A stretch of 63,356 bases of DNA from Pseudomonadota bacterium. GTDB lineage: Bacteria; Desulfobacterota; Desulfobacteria; Desulfobacterales; Desulfosarcinaceae. Position 1 is the first letter of the stretch; each line of letters starts with the position of its first letter. The position numbers and the translations under genes are program-made. Positions 35,278 through 45,070 of the stretch are shown piece after piece. Location: the NCBI GenBank assembly GCA_023435265.1, contig JAEYRZ010000208.1, positions 1 to 63,356 on the forward strand. The letters run 5' to 3'. A model generated the notes under the pieces. That model saw nothing but the letters and a program-made list of their open reading frames with translations. It made no database searches and was not told the origin of the DNA.

Positions 35278-36666
35278 TCAGGGTGTAAAAATCCGGACGA
35301 TTTCGCCGGTGGATGCCCGCAGGTCGTACCAGGCCTGGCGCAGCGAAACGCGCGCGCCGGCCAGCTGAACCTGCTGGGCGATCAGGTCGCGCTGGGCCTC
35401 ATTCAAACGCACCAGCGAGCCGACGCCGGCTTTGTATTCCTTTTCCACCAGGTCCCGGTTCTGCGCCACGAGTTGCGTATTGCTTTGCTGCAGCAGCAGT
35501 TGTTCCTGGGCGCTCAGGATCTGGACAATGGAGCGATTGACCTCGGAGGCAACATCCAGCCGGGTGCTTTCCAGATCTCTTTCGGTCTCGCGCAGCCGCG
35601 CCCTGGCTGCCTGCCGGCGGGATCGATAAAATCCGCCGGCGAACAGGTTGTATGACAGGCGCAAACTGATCGTATTGCCGAAATCATCTGCGGTCAGGCC
35701 GGGATCTTCGGGCCGTTCGGCTTCATAGGTGCCGTTGAGCGATAAACTGGGGTAGTAGAGTTCCGCCTCGGCGATCCTGATATCCGCCTGCGCCTGGCGG
35801 ATCGTCCAGTTATCCACTTCGAGATCGGGTCTCAGACGGTAGGCTGTTTCGAGCAAGTCCTGCGGTTCCGGCGGATTGAGTTCATGCGGCGCTGCCGGAC
35901 TCAAAGCGGCAAGCCGCATGCGGGGCGGCAACCTGGAATCCGGCAAGCCCAGCAGCGCCGCCAGGGAGACTAGGGCGGTTTCAAAATTCTGTTCGGCCTG
36001 GATGCGCAGGGCCTGGGCCGAGTTGGCCCGGATTTGAAAATTGAGCATATCGCTCAGCGTGCCGGTGCCAACCTTGTGCCGCAAACGCGCCTCCTCCAGC
36101 AGCCGGTTGTTGAACGCAAGGTCGGCCTGGGCGATGTTGATATTCTCAAACGATTGTTGCGCCTGCAGAAAGGCGGCGGCGACGGCGGACAACAACAGGC
36201 GTTGTGCCTCGGTCCGCGCGGCGGCGCTCAGATTCTCGCCGTAGCGCGCCTGGGCCAGACGGAACTTGCGCGCAAACCCGTCGAACAGCAGCCAGCTGGC
36301 TGAAAGTCCGGCGTTGTAGTAATTTTCCGGGTTGTCGATGCCCAATCCGGGGAAAACGCGCTGAAACTGCAGCTGACTGTTATTCTCGGCCAGATCGACC
36401 CGTGAACCCGAGGCATTGGCGTCCAAGCGCGGCCAATAGGCCGAACGGGCCTGCTGCACGATCTCACGTGCCTGTTCGATGCGCGCCTGTGCCGCGGCCA
36501 GCGACGGATTTTCATCCAGAGCGATCCGCGCGGCGGTTTTCAGATCGAGGGTTTCGATCCGCCCCAGACCCCCTTCCGGATCAGGCTGTTGTGCCGCGGC
36601 TTGTCCGTAAGAGCCAAGTGCCAGCAGCACAATCACCAACCAACGGCCGATCAATGGTTTCATCAT
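35278..36666 (-). CDS. TolC-family outer membrane efflux protein
   Basis: The 462-residue product has a signal peptide (VIVLLALGSYGQAAAQ) and two homologous long coiled-coil halves typical of TolC/OprM (PF02321), e.g. AARIALDENPSLAAAQARIEQ and DLETAYRL-type helices, with GAGVGSLVRLNEAQRDL-like sequence near the C-terminus. It would form the trimeric outer-membrane exit duct of an efflux or secretion system. No membrane-fusion or inner-membrane pump gene adjoins it, so its partner is elsewhere. GGAG precedes the ATG. Confidence 0.9.
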   Translation of the reverse strand: MMKPLIGRWLVIVLLALGSYGQAAAQQPDPEGGLGRIETLDLKTAARIALDENPSLAAAQARIEQAREIVQQARSAYWPRLDANASGSRVDLAENNSQLQFQRVFPGLGIDNPENYYNAGLSASWLLFDGFARKFRLAQARYGENLSAAARTEAQRLLLSAVAAAFLQAQQSFENINIAQADLAFNNRLLEEARLRHKVGTGTLSDMLNFQIRANSAQALRIQAEQNFETALVSLAALLGLPDSRLPPRMRLAALSPAAPHELNPPEPQDLLETAYRLRPDLEVDNWTIRQAQADIRIAEAELYYPSLSLNGTYEAERPEDPGLTADDFGNTISLRLSYNLFAGGFYRSRRQAARARLRETERDLESTRLDVASEVNRSIVQILSAQEQLLLQQSNTQLVAQNRDLVEKEYKAGVGSLVRLNEAQRDLIAQQVQLAGARVSLRQAWYDLRASTGEIVRIFTP

Positions 36667-36834
36667 ACGCTCCGTTTAGGGGAACACTTTTGATGATTCA
36701 GTCCTTGTCTTCAGCTTTTGGACAATTGTAACTTTGAACGATTACATCACTGTTCAGGAGGTTAAAATGCGCATGTAGAATTGGGCATAAGGAAGGCACC
36801 TGTCAAGGAGATAGTTTCAGCGGTGAATGGATAT

Positions 36835-36882
36835 AAAAAGGATGTGGCCGGCCCCGGAAGACTGCCCCCTCCGGTCCGGCCA
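36835..36882 (-). terminator. Intrinsic terminator downstream of the minor-pilin operon
   Basis: On the minus strand, TGGCCGG pairs with CCGGCCA (36876-36882 with 36845-36851), with further GC pairs inside, followed by five T residues (36835-36839 on the complement). It lies 25 bp past the last gene of the pilin operon. Confidence 0.65.
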
Positions 36883-36906
36883 TCGATTTCATTCTGGCGA
36901 TCGCGC

Positions 36907-37290
36907 TTATTCAGGTCTTTCAGCTATCCAATGCCAACTGGGATTGTTTCCGATGCGGATCATCTTTATCCGCTGGGCGATTCGCGCGCCCTGTTCGGTT
37001 GTATAGGTCACCTCGGCGTCGCACGGCACCAGCATCTTCCGAATGTTCACCTGCTGTCCGTCGAGGCCCACGATGATGGTCTCGTCTACGACCTTGTATC
37101 GATCTCCGATATTGGTGATGACCGCTTCCAGCGTCTTCTTTTCGATGGTGACCGTATTCACCGGCAATTGAACCGCGTTTTCGCCCGACGCGGATGCTGA
37201 TTGCCTTCCTGCCGAGATGGTCGCGGCATTCACGGCCAGCAGGACAAAAACCAGGGAAACAGCCAAAAGATTCTTATACATCGTTTTCAT
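36907..37290 (-). CDS. Small secreted protein downstream of pilY1 (PilY2-like position)
   Basis: A 127-residue protein with a signal peptide (LLAVSLVFVLLAVNAATISA) and a compact beta-rich mature part (KVVDETIIVGLDGQQVNI, VTYTTEQGARIAQRIKMIRI). It contains one Cys. I do not recognise the family by motif. It follows pilY1 by 53 bp and is the last gene of the operon before a terminator, the place occupied by PilY2 in Pseudomonas; the small OB/SH3-like pattern is compatible with that role, which is inference. Confidence 0.7.
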   Translation of the reverse strand: MKTMYKNLLAVSLVFVLLAVNAATISAGRQSASASGENAVQLPVNTVTIEKKTLEAVITNIGDRYKVVDETIIVGLDGQQVNIRKMLVPCDAEVTYTTEQGARIAQRIKMIRIGNNPSWHWIAERPE

Positions 37291-37343
37291 AGTAAACCTC
37301 TCTTTTCGTCATCCGGCCATGCTAACCGCACCGGTGGACGCCA

Positions 37344-40300
37344 TCAGGGCGTAGCAGCGGAGGGGCTCGGCGGCTCCAGGTCGTTTTCCCAGGTACATTC
37401 CAGATTTCTCGGTCGCTTAACGCTCGGATCGTCGAATTGATCCATTATGGCGTCCTGCGGGCTGAAGGCGGTTTCGCCGCCAATGGACAGAAATTCGCCG
37501 GTACCGAGCTGGATGGTCACCACGGTGCCCTTTTCCTGACCGGTATGAATAACCAGTTTCGAAGGCGGCATACCGACAAAAGAGGTCGGCATGCGGATCG
37601 GTATGGGCGCCGAAGGATTGCCGGTCGCCGTGGTCAGGCACGGCTTCTTGTAAGCAGTACCGGTTTCAAAATACCCCGCGAGGAATGTCGTCTCGCCGCC
37701 CATGCTGCAGATATCGGATTGCGGCGTGAAGGTGGGCGTCAAATAGAGCCCTCCGAAAACGGCGGTCTGACTGATGATGCGCTCGGACGGACTCGTTCCG
37801 TTGAGCAGCAGCGGGACATACCACCCATCCTCGTCCGCCCGCACGGCCCGGACGAAGTCCCAGAAATCCGTTTGACCGGTATAGCCGCTGACCGTGCCGT
37901 CCTCGGTCACCGTGATGGTGCCTGAGTTCAACAACTCCGAATGCAGTAATGTCTTGTAAGCGCCGAACTTATGGTAGTAATCACTTTTATATTTGGTTTC
38001 ATTATAAAAAGGATCTTTAATAGCGTAGAGATATTGCTGCTGAACATCGATCTTGTCCGCTTCCGCATAAAAACGTCCTGTGCCGAAGAAGAGCATGACA
38101 TTCCCTGAGAAATCCACGGCAGCGTTCAGCTTCGCGGAAACGGGCCCCTGGGGTTCGAACAACTTGGTGAGCATCCAGTTATAGGGGTCCGCATCGTACT
38201 TCAGCTCGTCTCTCTGGTAGGTTGAACCATCCGCTTTTTCGCTCCACAGGCATTGCGTGCAGGGTATCACGATCTTGTGCAGATCCGACAGCCATTGGGT
38301 TTTGAAGTAATTTTCGGCCAGGTAAACCCCGTCCACATTGTTGCTCTGGTGAACATCCAAAGCCAGCGGGGCATTGAAGTAGGAGTTGTTCGCGGTTTGC
38401 CACCGCCAGTCCTCGGTCGGGCTCATGCCGTAGGGTTCGCCGGTCAGCATATCCACCACGAAAATACGTCCGGGTTGGTCGCTTACATAATCGTAGTCGC
38501 TGGGTCCCGAACCGAACACGAGGAACCATTTGCTGTCATTGCCGTCGAGGGAGCCGACGCGCACCGGTGCGGGAACCGAGCAACTCATGCCCAGGCCGCT
38601 GTAGCTTCTTTCCCACACCAGGCGTGGTTTGCGCGGATCGGTGATATCCATCATCACGTAGGTCGGCGCAAATTGCCGCTCGGTCGGCGTACCGCTGCCG
38701 AAATCCTCATACACGGAGATATTCTTACCCCCCATGTTCAAGCCGAAGACCATGAACGTGCCGTAGTTGGGGTTTGTATCCCCATCGGAGTAGTACATAT
38801 CATCCGGCAGGATCTTGGCGTCGAATACGCGCGGCTCGCTGTTCACGTAGTAGGTGTGCGTATAATCCACGGAAGCGGTCCATTTGAGATGGGGCAGCAC
38901 GCTTTGCGGAATATAGGCCCACAGCTCCTCGCCCACCGGGTCGCTCGTACTGGGAAGGGGCTCATAGTAGATATTTTCGTTTCCATCCATCTTGGAGACA
39001 TAGTGCGTGAAGGCATGCATCATTCCGTCGTTGGCGCCGACGTAAACCACGGTTTCGCGTTCTTTGGCGTACTTGATAAAGGCCACATAGTCCTGGTCGT
39101 CATAGATGACGTGATAATTTTCGCTCGCCGGACCGACGACAATGGGTGTGGAATTGACGATATCGCCAAGCCGCCAGGTAACATTCTCCAGCGTGCGGTT
39201 GCGCAATCCGGGAACGTCCGTTCCCCGGACCCAGTCGATGATGTTCGTCACGCGGTCGTCATGGGTGCCGCCCAGCTTCGCGCCATCGTTGCCCCAGCGA
39301 GTGCTGTTCGTCACGCCCAGGAAGGGGTTGATTTTGTCTCCCGTGCCGGTGTCGAACACGATGACATCGCCGACATTGTCGAAGCTGTCGTCTGATGACG
39401 AAACGGCAGCGGTTCCATCGCCGACATAAGTGAAAATAGTCCTGGAATCGGGCGTCTTTTGCGACAGCCGTTTGCCCGCCTCGAACAGCGGCAGGAGAGC
39501 CTCGGTGCTTACCTCTTCATCTACCGTCGTGCAGACGTCAACCCGGCACTCGCCGCTGTTGCCGTTCTGTGAATTGTAGAGATAGTGTGAAAGGTAACGC
39601 CGCACCACCAGGTCGCTGCCGCCGTTGACCATCTCCACGATTTTATCCACATTGGCGTCGGCCGCATTCTGGTTACCGGAACTGCGCAGGTCGAGTTTGA
39701 GATTGCCGTTGGAATCCTCGCGCAGGTTACCCCAGGGATCGACCCACAGACTTTGCATGTACCCCAGCCAGCGTGCTTCCGCCAGGCCCGAGGTCACCAT
39801 GGGCCTGTAATAGGACTGCACCGAATGGCCCGCTCCCATGTTGTTTGTGGCCAGGACCGAGGCGGTTGTACCCGACGAGGCACGCTTCAGGATGTCGGTG
39901 ATGGCGGCCAGCAACCGGGCTTCCAGTTCGTAGCCGTCGCTGGCTTCGAAGAAGGTGTCGGGTTGCCCGTCGCCGTCTTTGTCCCACTCCAGGCGCTCGT
40001 CGGCCGGGCTGTTGTAATCGCCGTCGGGTTTCTTGTTGCCGTTTCGGTCTTCGAATCCGCCGTTGCGCGCCGCGTCCCTGAGCAGGCTGGTGGCATTGGG
40101 ATCTTTATCGAAGGCATGGATGGCGTACAGGATGAGATTCTGATCACCATCCAGTTCGCTCTTGCCGACGGAGCTGCTCCGCAGGTCGACGGTACGCGCG
40201 TAAAGCGCCAGGTCGTCCAGATAGTCGCTGCCGCCGCCCGGGTAGTTGCAGCTTGTTTCGGTACAATTCACCCAGTCCTTGTTGTCATTGTCGTAGTCTT

Positions 40301-41969
40301 TGTATTCCCCCGGGATTTTGCTGTCCGTGGTCGACGCACCATCGGTCAGCAGGATGACGAAGCTTTTCGCGCAGGGGACGTATTGCTTCCCGTCATAGTA
40401 GGGATCGTCGCCGATATTCGAATTGGGAACCATGGTATCGGTAAAATCGAGTCCGGCGGCCGGATCCTGTTGTTTAAAGTACTGCATGGCCACATAGTAG
40501 GTTTCGGCCAGGGGGGTGCTGGTGTCGCACTGAGTATTCTGCAGATCGGTGATCAGGGTGGTCATGTTGGTGCCGATGGTATGTTCTACGATACCACCGC
40601 TTTGATTCTTCCCGGTTCCGGCATTGAACCACATATTTCCCCAGCGGGCCTTGTCACCCACCTTCTGCAGCACGCCGGCCAGGTTGCCGTCCACAAAATC
40701 TTCCGGTTCGCGGGTACTGTCCTTCTTCACCCAGATTTGAAATTTGGCGGCGCCGATATAGATGTAGCCGCCTTCCATGCGGTAGGTGTAATTGCCGTCA
40801 TAGGGGGATACCGCCGACCCGATGCTTGAATTGAAGTTCTTGTAAAAAACCCTGCTGGTTTGTTTTGGGATCTCGCCCTTATTGACCTGATTGCCGCCAC
40901 CGGTCCGTGAGGTGGCGAAACCGCCCATCAACACTTTGCGCAATACGTCGACACGCCGCATGCAGAGCCAATTGAGCCAGTTTCCGTCCCACAGCTTTTT
41001 ACTTACTATAGCACTGTCGTCCAAGGAAGTTCCGGCGCCGGTCAGATCTTGGACATTCCAAGCTTTGCCGGAGTAATCGTAGTTCAGCTTCTTATACGCC
41101 ATATTGAATACGCCGCTGTTATACGTGTAAAAATAATCAGGATTAAAGTAGCCGTAATAACGCGTTACCGAGGGATCGTCCCCGAAAACGATATGCAATC
41201 GCGGTGCGGTGGAAGCATTTGCCTCGTACGACCGGGGGTCGCGCTTGTTATCCGTGCCGGGGATTCCCTTGAAACGGAACGCCATGGCGTTGCCCGCAAC
41301 CCAGCCGGGTCTGTTGACGATCTCCTGAACGATTTCGGTGAAATCCGCTGTCGGATAGTCCACACCGGCGGACCACTCGGGGACATCGTTCCAGGTGACC
41401 GCAGCGGTGGTCGCAGTTCTGTTCTTGATGTTATCCGCCACGGTATCGAAGGGTAATGCATTGTCGCTGGCTTCACCTTCGATAAGGATGTTGGTCGGTT
41501 CACTGTTCAAGGCATTGGATCGGAATACGATATAGGCATTTCGAATGACGGCACCCTGGGGAACCGTGATATTTTGAAAACGCAAGCCCACGATCGAATC
41601 GTTCGAACCGGTATTGAACCCTCCCAGGTCCAGGTCATTATGATTGTAGTACGTCACTTCTCCAACCGCTGTGCCTTCTTCGGCATCGTCCTGTCCGGAC
41701 GTAATTTTAAAAACATTGAGTCCGCTGTAAGGTTCCCCGGTAAACGGCGCATCGCTCACGGTTTTATAATCGCCGGGGTAAGTGCCGTAAGCGTTGAAGT
41801 TCATGCTTCCCGAGTTATCCAGGATGACCATGATGTTGGGGGGTACGGACTGGATCAAATTGGTCGGTACGGCCGTGTAATCGGCCATCGTGGGCTCTGT
41901 AAAAGCCGCATGGGCCAGCTCCGCCGCGAAAAGGATGCAAATGCCAAAGAGCAGTAATTTTTTCTTCAT
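37344..41969 (-). CDS. pilY1: PilC/PilY1-family type IV pilus tip adhesin
   Basis: This 1541-residue secreted protein starts at the ATG at 41969 (AAGGA upstream), giving signal peptide MKKKLLLFGICILFAAELAHA. A von Willebrand A-like domain begins at residue 45, with the MIDAS motif DNSGS at 51-55 and SFVILLTDGASTTDSK later. The C-terminal half is a PilY1 beta-propeller (VVYVGANDGMMHAFTHY, KWFLVFGSGPSDY) with Asp-rich calcium-binding-like loops such as DKDGDGQPDTF. PilY1 primes pilus assembly, promotes extension and binds surfaces. Length is larger than the 1161-residue Pseudomonas protein. Confidence 0.95.
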   Translation of the reverse strand: MKKKLLLFGICILFAAELAHAAFTEPTMADYTAVPTNLIQSVPPNIMVILDNSGSMNFNAYGTYPGDYKTVSDAPFTGEPYSGLNVFKITSGQDDAEEGTAVGEVTYYNHNDLDLGGFNTGSNDSIVGLRFQNITVPQGAVIRNAYIVFRSNALNSEPTNILIEGEASDNALPFDTVADNIKNRTATTAAVTWNDVPEWSAGVDYPTADFTEIVQEIVNRPGWVAGNAMAFRFKGIPGTDNKRDPRSYEANASTAPRLHIVFGDDPSVTRYYGYFNPDYFYTYNSGVFNMAYKKLNYDYSGKAWNVQDLTGAGTSLDDSAIVSKKLWDGNWLNWLCMRRVDVLRKVLMGGFATSRTGGGNQVNKGEIPKQTSRVFYKNFNSSIGSAVSPYDGNYTYRMEGGYIYIGAAKFQIWVKKDSTREPEDFVDGNLAGVLQKVGDKARWGNMWFNAGTGKNQSGGIVEHTIGTNMTTLITDLQNTQCDTSTPLAETYYVAMQYFKQQDPAAGLDFTDTMVPNSNIGDDPYYDGKQYVPCAKSFVILLTDGASTTDSKIPGEYKDYDNDNKDWVNCTETSCNYPGGGSDYLDDLALYARTVDLRSSSVGKSELDGDQNLILYAIHAFDKDPNATSLLRDAARNGGFEDRNGNKKPDGDYNSPADERLEWDKDGDGQPDTFFEASDGYELEARLLAAITDILKRASSGTTASVLATNNMGAGHSVQSYYRPMVTSGLAEARWLGYMQSLWVDPWGNLREDSNGNLKLDLRSSGNQNAADANVDKIVEMVNGGSDLVVRRYLSHYLYNSQNGNSGECRVDVCTTVDEEVSTEALLPLFEAGKRLSQKTPDSRTIFTYVGDGTAAVSSSDDSFDNVGDVIVFDTGTGDKINPFLGVTNSTRWGNDGAKLGGTHDDRVTNIIDWVRGTDVPGLRNRTLENVTWRLGDIVNSTPIVVGPASENYHVIYDDQDYVAFIKYAKERETVVYVGANDGMMHAFTHYVSKMDGNENIYYEPLPSTSDPVGEELWAYIPQSVLPHLKWTASVDYTHTYYVNSEPRVFDAKILPDDMYYSDGDTNPNYGTFMVFGLNMGGKNISVYEDFGSGTPTERQFAPTYVMMDITDPRKPRLVWERSYSGLGMSCSVPAPVRVGSLDGNDSKWFLVFGSGPSDYDYVSDQPGRIFVVDMLTGEPYGMSPTEDWRWQTANNSYFNAPLALDVHQSNNVDGVYLAENYFKTQWLSDLHKIVIPCTQCLWSEKADGSTYQRDELKYDADPYNWMLTKLFEPQGPVSAKLNAAVDFSGNVMLFFGTGRFYAEADKIDVQQQYLYAIKDPFYNETKYKSDYYHKFGAYKTLLHSELLNSGTITVTEDGTVSGYTGQTDFWDFVRAVRADEDGWYVPLLLNGTSPSERIISQTAVFGGLYLTPTFTPQSDICSMGGETTFLAGYFETGTAYKKPCLTTATGNPSAPIPIRMPTSFVGMPPSKLVIHTGQEKGTVVTIQLGTGEFLSIGGETAFSPQDAIMDQFDDPSVKRPRNLECTWENDLEPPSPSAATP

Positions 41970-42058
41970 AGTGACGTCCTTTGCTGGTTGCTCTGCTTCC
42001 ACGATCGGCGTAAACGATACCAGCGCGTTGCCGACCTCATCGATCTTCCTTCCAGATG

Positions 42059-42718
42059 CTATTTAAGAAACTTGCGGTAGACGGAATAGCCGACATGCAG
42101 GGCATTGTTCGGCGCCTGCCCCCGGCAGGCGATCAGGAATTTGAGTACCATGCCGCCTCCGCTGGCCCCGCCTTCGCCCTGGCCGTGGCCCTGGCCGGCT
42201 GCGAATTCAAGGCTCGCGAATCCCGCCTCCGGGCCGACGGTCTTCGCGCGAATATCCGCCGCCGCATCCAGTTCGGTTGGGGCGATGGTCAGCGTGCCGC
42301 CGCTTGCGGCGCTCACGGCCGCGGCAATGGTCTGGGCATCGAAAAAAACATCCTCGCAGCCCTGCGTTTCAAGTCCGAACAGCACCCGCTGGGCGAATTC
42401 GACTTCTTCGCTGGCGGCGGTCACGGGCGCGGCATACCGGATTCCGGGCGCCAACGCAGTCCCTGCGGCAATACCGATGTTGCCCTGATTGCTCTCATTG
42501 ACGATGTGTTGCACCAGTTTGCTGACCGTGACCAGGCAGCTGTCGCAGTTGAAACGGGCGATCTCCTTGAGCTTCAAATTGGACGCCATCTCGAGCTGGT
42601 TGGTGCTCAAGGTGATCATCGTCACGCCGAGAGCCGTAACCGCCGCCAGGATGACAATGGCCAGTACCAGGGCGCTGCCTTTATCGTTTTTCACATCCAG
42701 TTTATTCTTCAGCATCAT
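42059..42718 (-). CDS. pilX: PilX-family minor pilin-like protein
   Basis: The 219-residue product has a short basic leader, then GSALVLAIVILAAVTALGVTMI, the atypical prepilin-like N-terminal helix lacking the FTLxE consensus that marks PilX-type proteins. The rest is a long helix continuing into a globular domain. It lies between pilV and pilY1 in the minor-pilin operon. With PilV, PilW and FimT/GspH it forms the pilus tip priming complex. Confidence 0.87.
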   Translation of the reverse strand: MMLKNKLDVKNDKGSALVLAIVILAAVTALGVTMITLSTNQLEMASNLKLKEIARFNCDSCLVTVSKLVQHIVNESNQGNIGIAAGTALAPGIRYAAPVTAASEEVEFAQRVLFGLETQGCEDVFFDAQTIAAAVSAASGGTLTIAPTELDAAADIRAKTVGPEAGFASLEFAAGQGHGQGEGGASGGGMVLKFLIACRGQAPNNALHVGYSVYRKFLK

Positions 42719-42733
42719 CGTTCTCCCGGTCCT

Positions 42734-43162
42734 TCAATTGATTTGCAGCTTGCCCTCTTTGGTAAAATACAACCGGTAGTTGTTGGTGGGCGAGGGGCCT
42801 CGGAGCCGGCTGTTTTCCACCGCGATGAATTTGACATCACGCACCACCATGTTGTTGAAGTCCCAGCATCCGATCGCCCCCTGATCGTCGCCGAAGGGAT
42901 AATTGGACGCGCCTTGTCCGCCGGCGTTGAAAATTTGATTGTTGAAATATGAAGTACTCTTCAGCGAATCGATGTTGCGGATCGCACGATTCACTTCGGC
43001 CGTGCTGGTCCTGGACAGATCGAAGCCGTTGAACGCCTGGATCGACATCGTCGATACGGCCAACACCCCGATGGTAAAAACCAGGATCGCGATCAACACT
43101 TCGATCAGAGTAAAGCCTTCGCTTCCTGAGGAATTCGTCTTCGCGCGGATAATTGCTTCCAT
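42734..43162 (-). CDS. pilV: Type IV pilus minor pilin PilV
   Basis: This 142-residue prepilin carries a leader cut after Gly16 in SEGFTLIEVLIAILVFTIGVLA, with Glu5 of the mature protein present, then a short globular domain. The order of the operon and the conserved FTLIEVLIA sequence identify it as PilV. It would be processed by the prepilin peptidase and packed into the pilus tip. Confidence 0.92.
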   Translation of the reverse strand: MEAIIRAKTNSSGSEGFTLIEVLIAILVFTIGVLAVSTMSIQAFNGFDLSRTSTAEVNRAIRNIDSLKSTSYFNNQIFNAGGQGASNYPFGDDQGAIGCWDFNNMVVRDVKFIAVENSRLRGPSPTNNYRLYFTKEGKLQIN

Positions 43163-43188
43163 GATCGATCCTCTTTCCTGTCTTCTGT

Positions 43189-44085
43189 TTACTGTCCAGG
43201 GTCCAGTTGGAAATTCTGCAGGGCGACGACGCCCGTCGTCATCAGGTGGCGGAAATTCCTGCGGCCTGCATTCGCCGGGTCGTTCAGGTCCAGTTGTTTT
43301 CCACCGACGACATAAATGCTTCGGTCTACGAAATCGGTATAGGCGGTTCTCGAACGCGCCAGCAGCCAGATCCGCACCGCGCGGATGCGATTCAGCTCAA
43401 CGACGGGATTAAGCGCCGCGCTCAGATCGTCGTTGACATCGATGTTGCCGTCACCGGTGGTGTCCAGATTGGTATCCAGAACGTTGGCGCCATTGTTGTT
43501 GAAGGCCCAGATTTCGGGTCCATTGGCGTTGTTGTTGAAGCGCGCCAGGTCGCCGTTGCCGTCATCAAATGAAAAGGCGAACCCGATATCTTCGATCCCG
43601 TCAATGATCGGCACCCAACCGCCGGCGTTCATTTGACGGCAAAGTTCGCGCCGGCCGTCGCCATTCAGATCCATGACTTGATATTGGATCTGCTGTTCCG
43701 CCGCGGCATCCTCGTCAACGAAACCATCCCCGTCCTGGTCCGTAAGGCTGGTCAGCGTCAATCCCGGGTAGCCGTTCGGGTCGTCCGTGTCCGCATTGTA
43801 ATTTAATATGTCCGTGATGCCGTAGCGCCCCAGCCGGAGCGGATCCCGGCCGCTGTTGCGGATGTCGTTCTGCATGATGTACATCGCGGCCCTGAGGTTC
43901 TGCTGCATGTGCGCCATTTCGCGCTGGATGGCGTAGGTCTTGGTCTGGGAGATGTAGTTCATGACGATGGCCAGGGCGGCAACGCTGGTGATGAGCATCA
44001 CAACGATCAACTCCACCAACGTGAACCCCGATCTGAAGCGTTGATCCAGAGGTGCTGGATTTGGGCCCGCGGGTAATGACATCAT
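43189..44085 (-). CDS. pilW: Type IV pilus minor pilin PilW
   Basis: The 298-residue prepilin has the cleavage site RSG-FTLVELIVVMLITSVAAL and a large globular part. The middle contains Asp/Asn-rich loops (TDQDGDGFVDEDAA, LDTTGDGNIDVNDD) resembling EF-hand or dockerin-like calcium sites. PilW is part of the minor pilin tip complex. It lies between fimT/gspH and pilV. Confidence 0.92.
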   Translation of the reverse strand: MMSLPAGPNPAPLDQRFRSGFTLVELIVVMLITSVAALAIVMNYISQTKTYAIQREMAHMQQNLRAAMYIMQNDIRNSGRDPLRLGRYGITDILNYNADTDDPNGYPGLTLTSLTDQDGDGFVDEDAAAEQQIQYQVMDLNGDGRRELCRQMNAGGWVPIIDGIEDIGFAFSFDDGNGDLARFNNNANGPEIWAFNNNGANVLDTNLDTTGDGNIDVNDDLSAALNPVVELNRIRAVRIWLLARSRTAYTDFVDRSIYVVGGKQLDLNDPANAGRRNFRHLMTTGVVALQNFQLDPGQ

Positions 44086-44115
44086 GTGACGTGCTCCTTT
44101 ATAAGCCGCCGTAAA

Positions 44116-44685
44116 TTAAAACGCCGGGTTCCAGGCGCCCGCGCCGAAGCGGTTCAGCTGGATGCCGCCGGCAATAGTGGTCTGAATCTGGAAATTCCTG
44201 CTGTCATCCTGGTTTGACAAATAAATATTGCCCGGTGCGTTTCCACCCGGGTCGGTCCTGATGAAGCCGAGGGGTGTAAAGATAAAGGCGATGTCCGGCG
44301 GCAGCGTCGCGCCGCCTCCCGGGGGGGTGGAATCGAACACATAGCGCTCGCCGGTGGTTCCAAGATCGATCACCCGCGTATCGACGACCCCCGGAACATC
44401 GCTGTTCACGCTGATCGTGCATTGGGTCGTGTCCGGGGTGAAGTCGACGCGGACCGGGCGATGGCGCCGGATGGCCGTCATGCGGGCGAGATTCAGGTGG
44501 CTGATCAACTCCTCGGCGGCATTGCGTCTCACGATATCTTGCATGCCCAAAATCGCGATACTCAGGAGAACCGATCCAATGACCAGAACAATGACCACTT
44601 CCAGCAGGGTAAACCCGCAGGAATTGGATAGAGGATTCCTGGAGGGCTCCTTTTTCCATGAATGGCGTTTCTCGGTTGTCATCAT
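44116..44685 (-). CDS. GspH/FimT-family pseudopilin
   Basis: A 189-residue prepilin with processing site SCG-FTLLEVVIVLVIGSVLLSIAI and the GspH/FimT-type beta domain (TAIRRHRPVRVDFTPDTTQCTI; GFIRTDPGGNAPGNIYLS). It heads the minor-pilin operon and is transcribed from a sigma-54-like promoter 48 bp upstream. Both ATG codons at the start (44685, 44682) are possible. Confidence 0.9.
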   Translation of the reverse strand: MMTTEKRHSWKKEPSRNPLSNSCGFTLLEVVIVLVIGSVLLSIAILGMQDIVRRNAAEELISHLNLARMTAIRRHRPVRVDFTPDTTQCTISVNSDVPGVVDTRVIDLGTTGERYVFDSTPPGGGATLPPDIAFIFTPLGFIRTDPGGNAPGNIYLSNQDDSRNFQIQTTIAGGIQLNRFGAGAWNPAF

Positions 44686-44732
44686 CCCTGCACCTTTGCG
44701 TGGGTAGGTTTTTTTGCTTTGAGGAAGCAGTA

Positions 44733-44748
44733 AGCAACATTCGTTCCA
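44733..44748 (-). promoter_or_regulatory. Sigma-54-type promoter of the minor-pilin operon
   Basis: On the minus strand the site reads TGGAAC-G-AATG-TTGCT, one mismatch from the -24/-12 consensus TGGCAC-N5-TTGCW. It is 48 bp upstream of the fimT/gspH start, with an A/T-rich region (about 44945-45000) upstream that could hold enhancer sites. Confidence 0.65.
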
Positions 44749-45070
44749 CGCTCCGCAATGCCGGCTTACGAGGTCTCTTTCAGGCGGTTCTTAACCCAAT
44801 AAGTGATTGGAATCCCAATAGATCACTTCACAAGCATTGGTCTGCGAGGTGCGGATGGATTTGTCCTGCGAACAGTCAGAAGACGGAACGAGGGTATCAA
44901 AGAATTTAATAGCGCACCTTGATTCAAGGTTCCGCGCCTCGCCGGCACAAAATATAATAGTTAATAATTCCAATTAATTAATATAAGTCGAAGGGGATAC
45001 AAAAAACTTGCCGCTTTTTGTCAACCCGATTCCGCGATCAAGATGGCGTCGGGATTTGAGGCTTGTTTTC
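44749..45070. other. Intergenic region upstream of the pilin promoter
   Basis: These 322 bp separate the pilin operon from the lipid cluster. An A/T-rich patch at about 44945-45000 is conspicuous in this GC-rich sequence. A 60-codon minus-strand frame (44791-44973) has no convincing ribosome-binding site, so I do not call it a gene. Confidence 0.5.

Noticed and set aside
44791..44973. 60-codon minus-strand frame upstream of the pilin operon
   Set aside because: No ribosome-binding site and no homology signal; it overlaps the region expected to hold regulatory sites.
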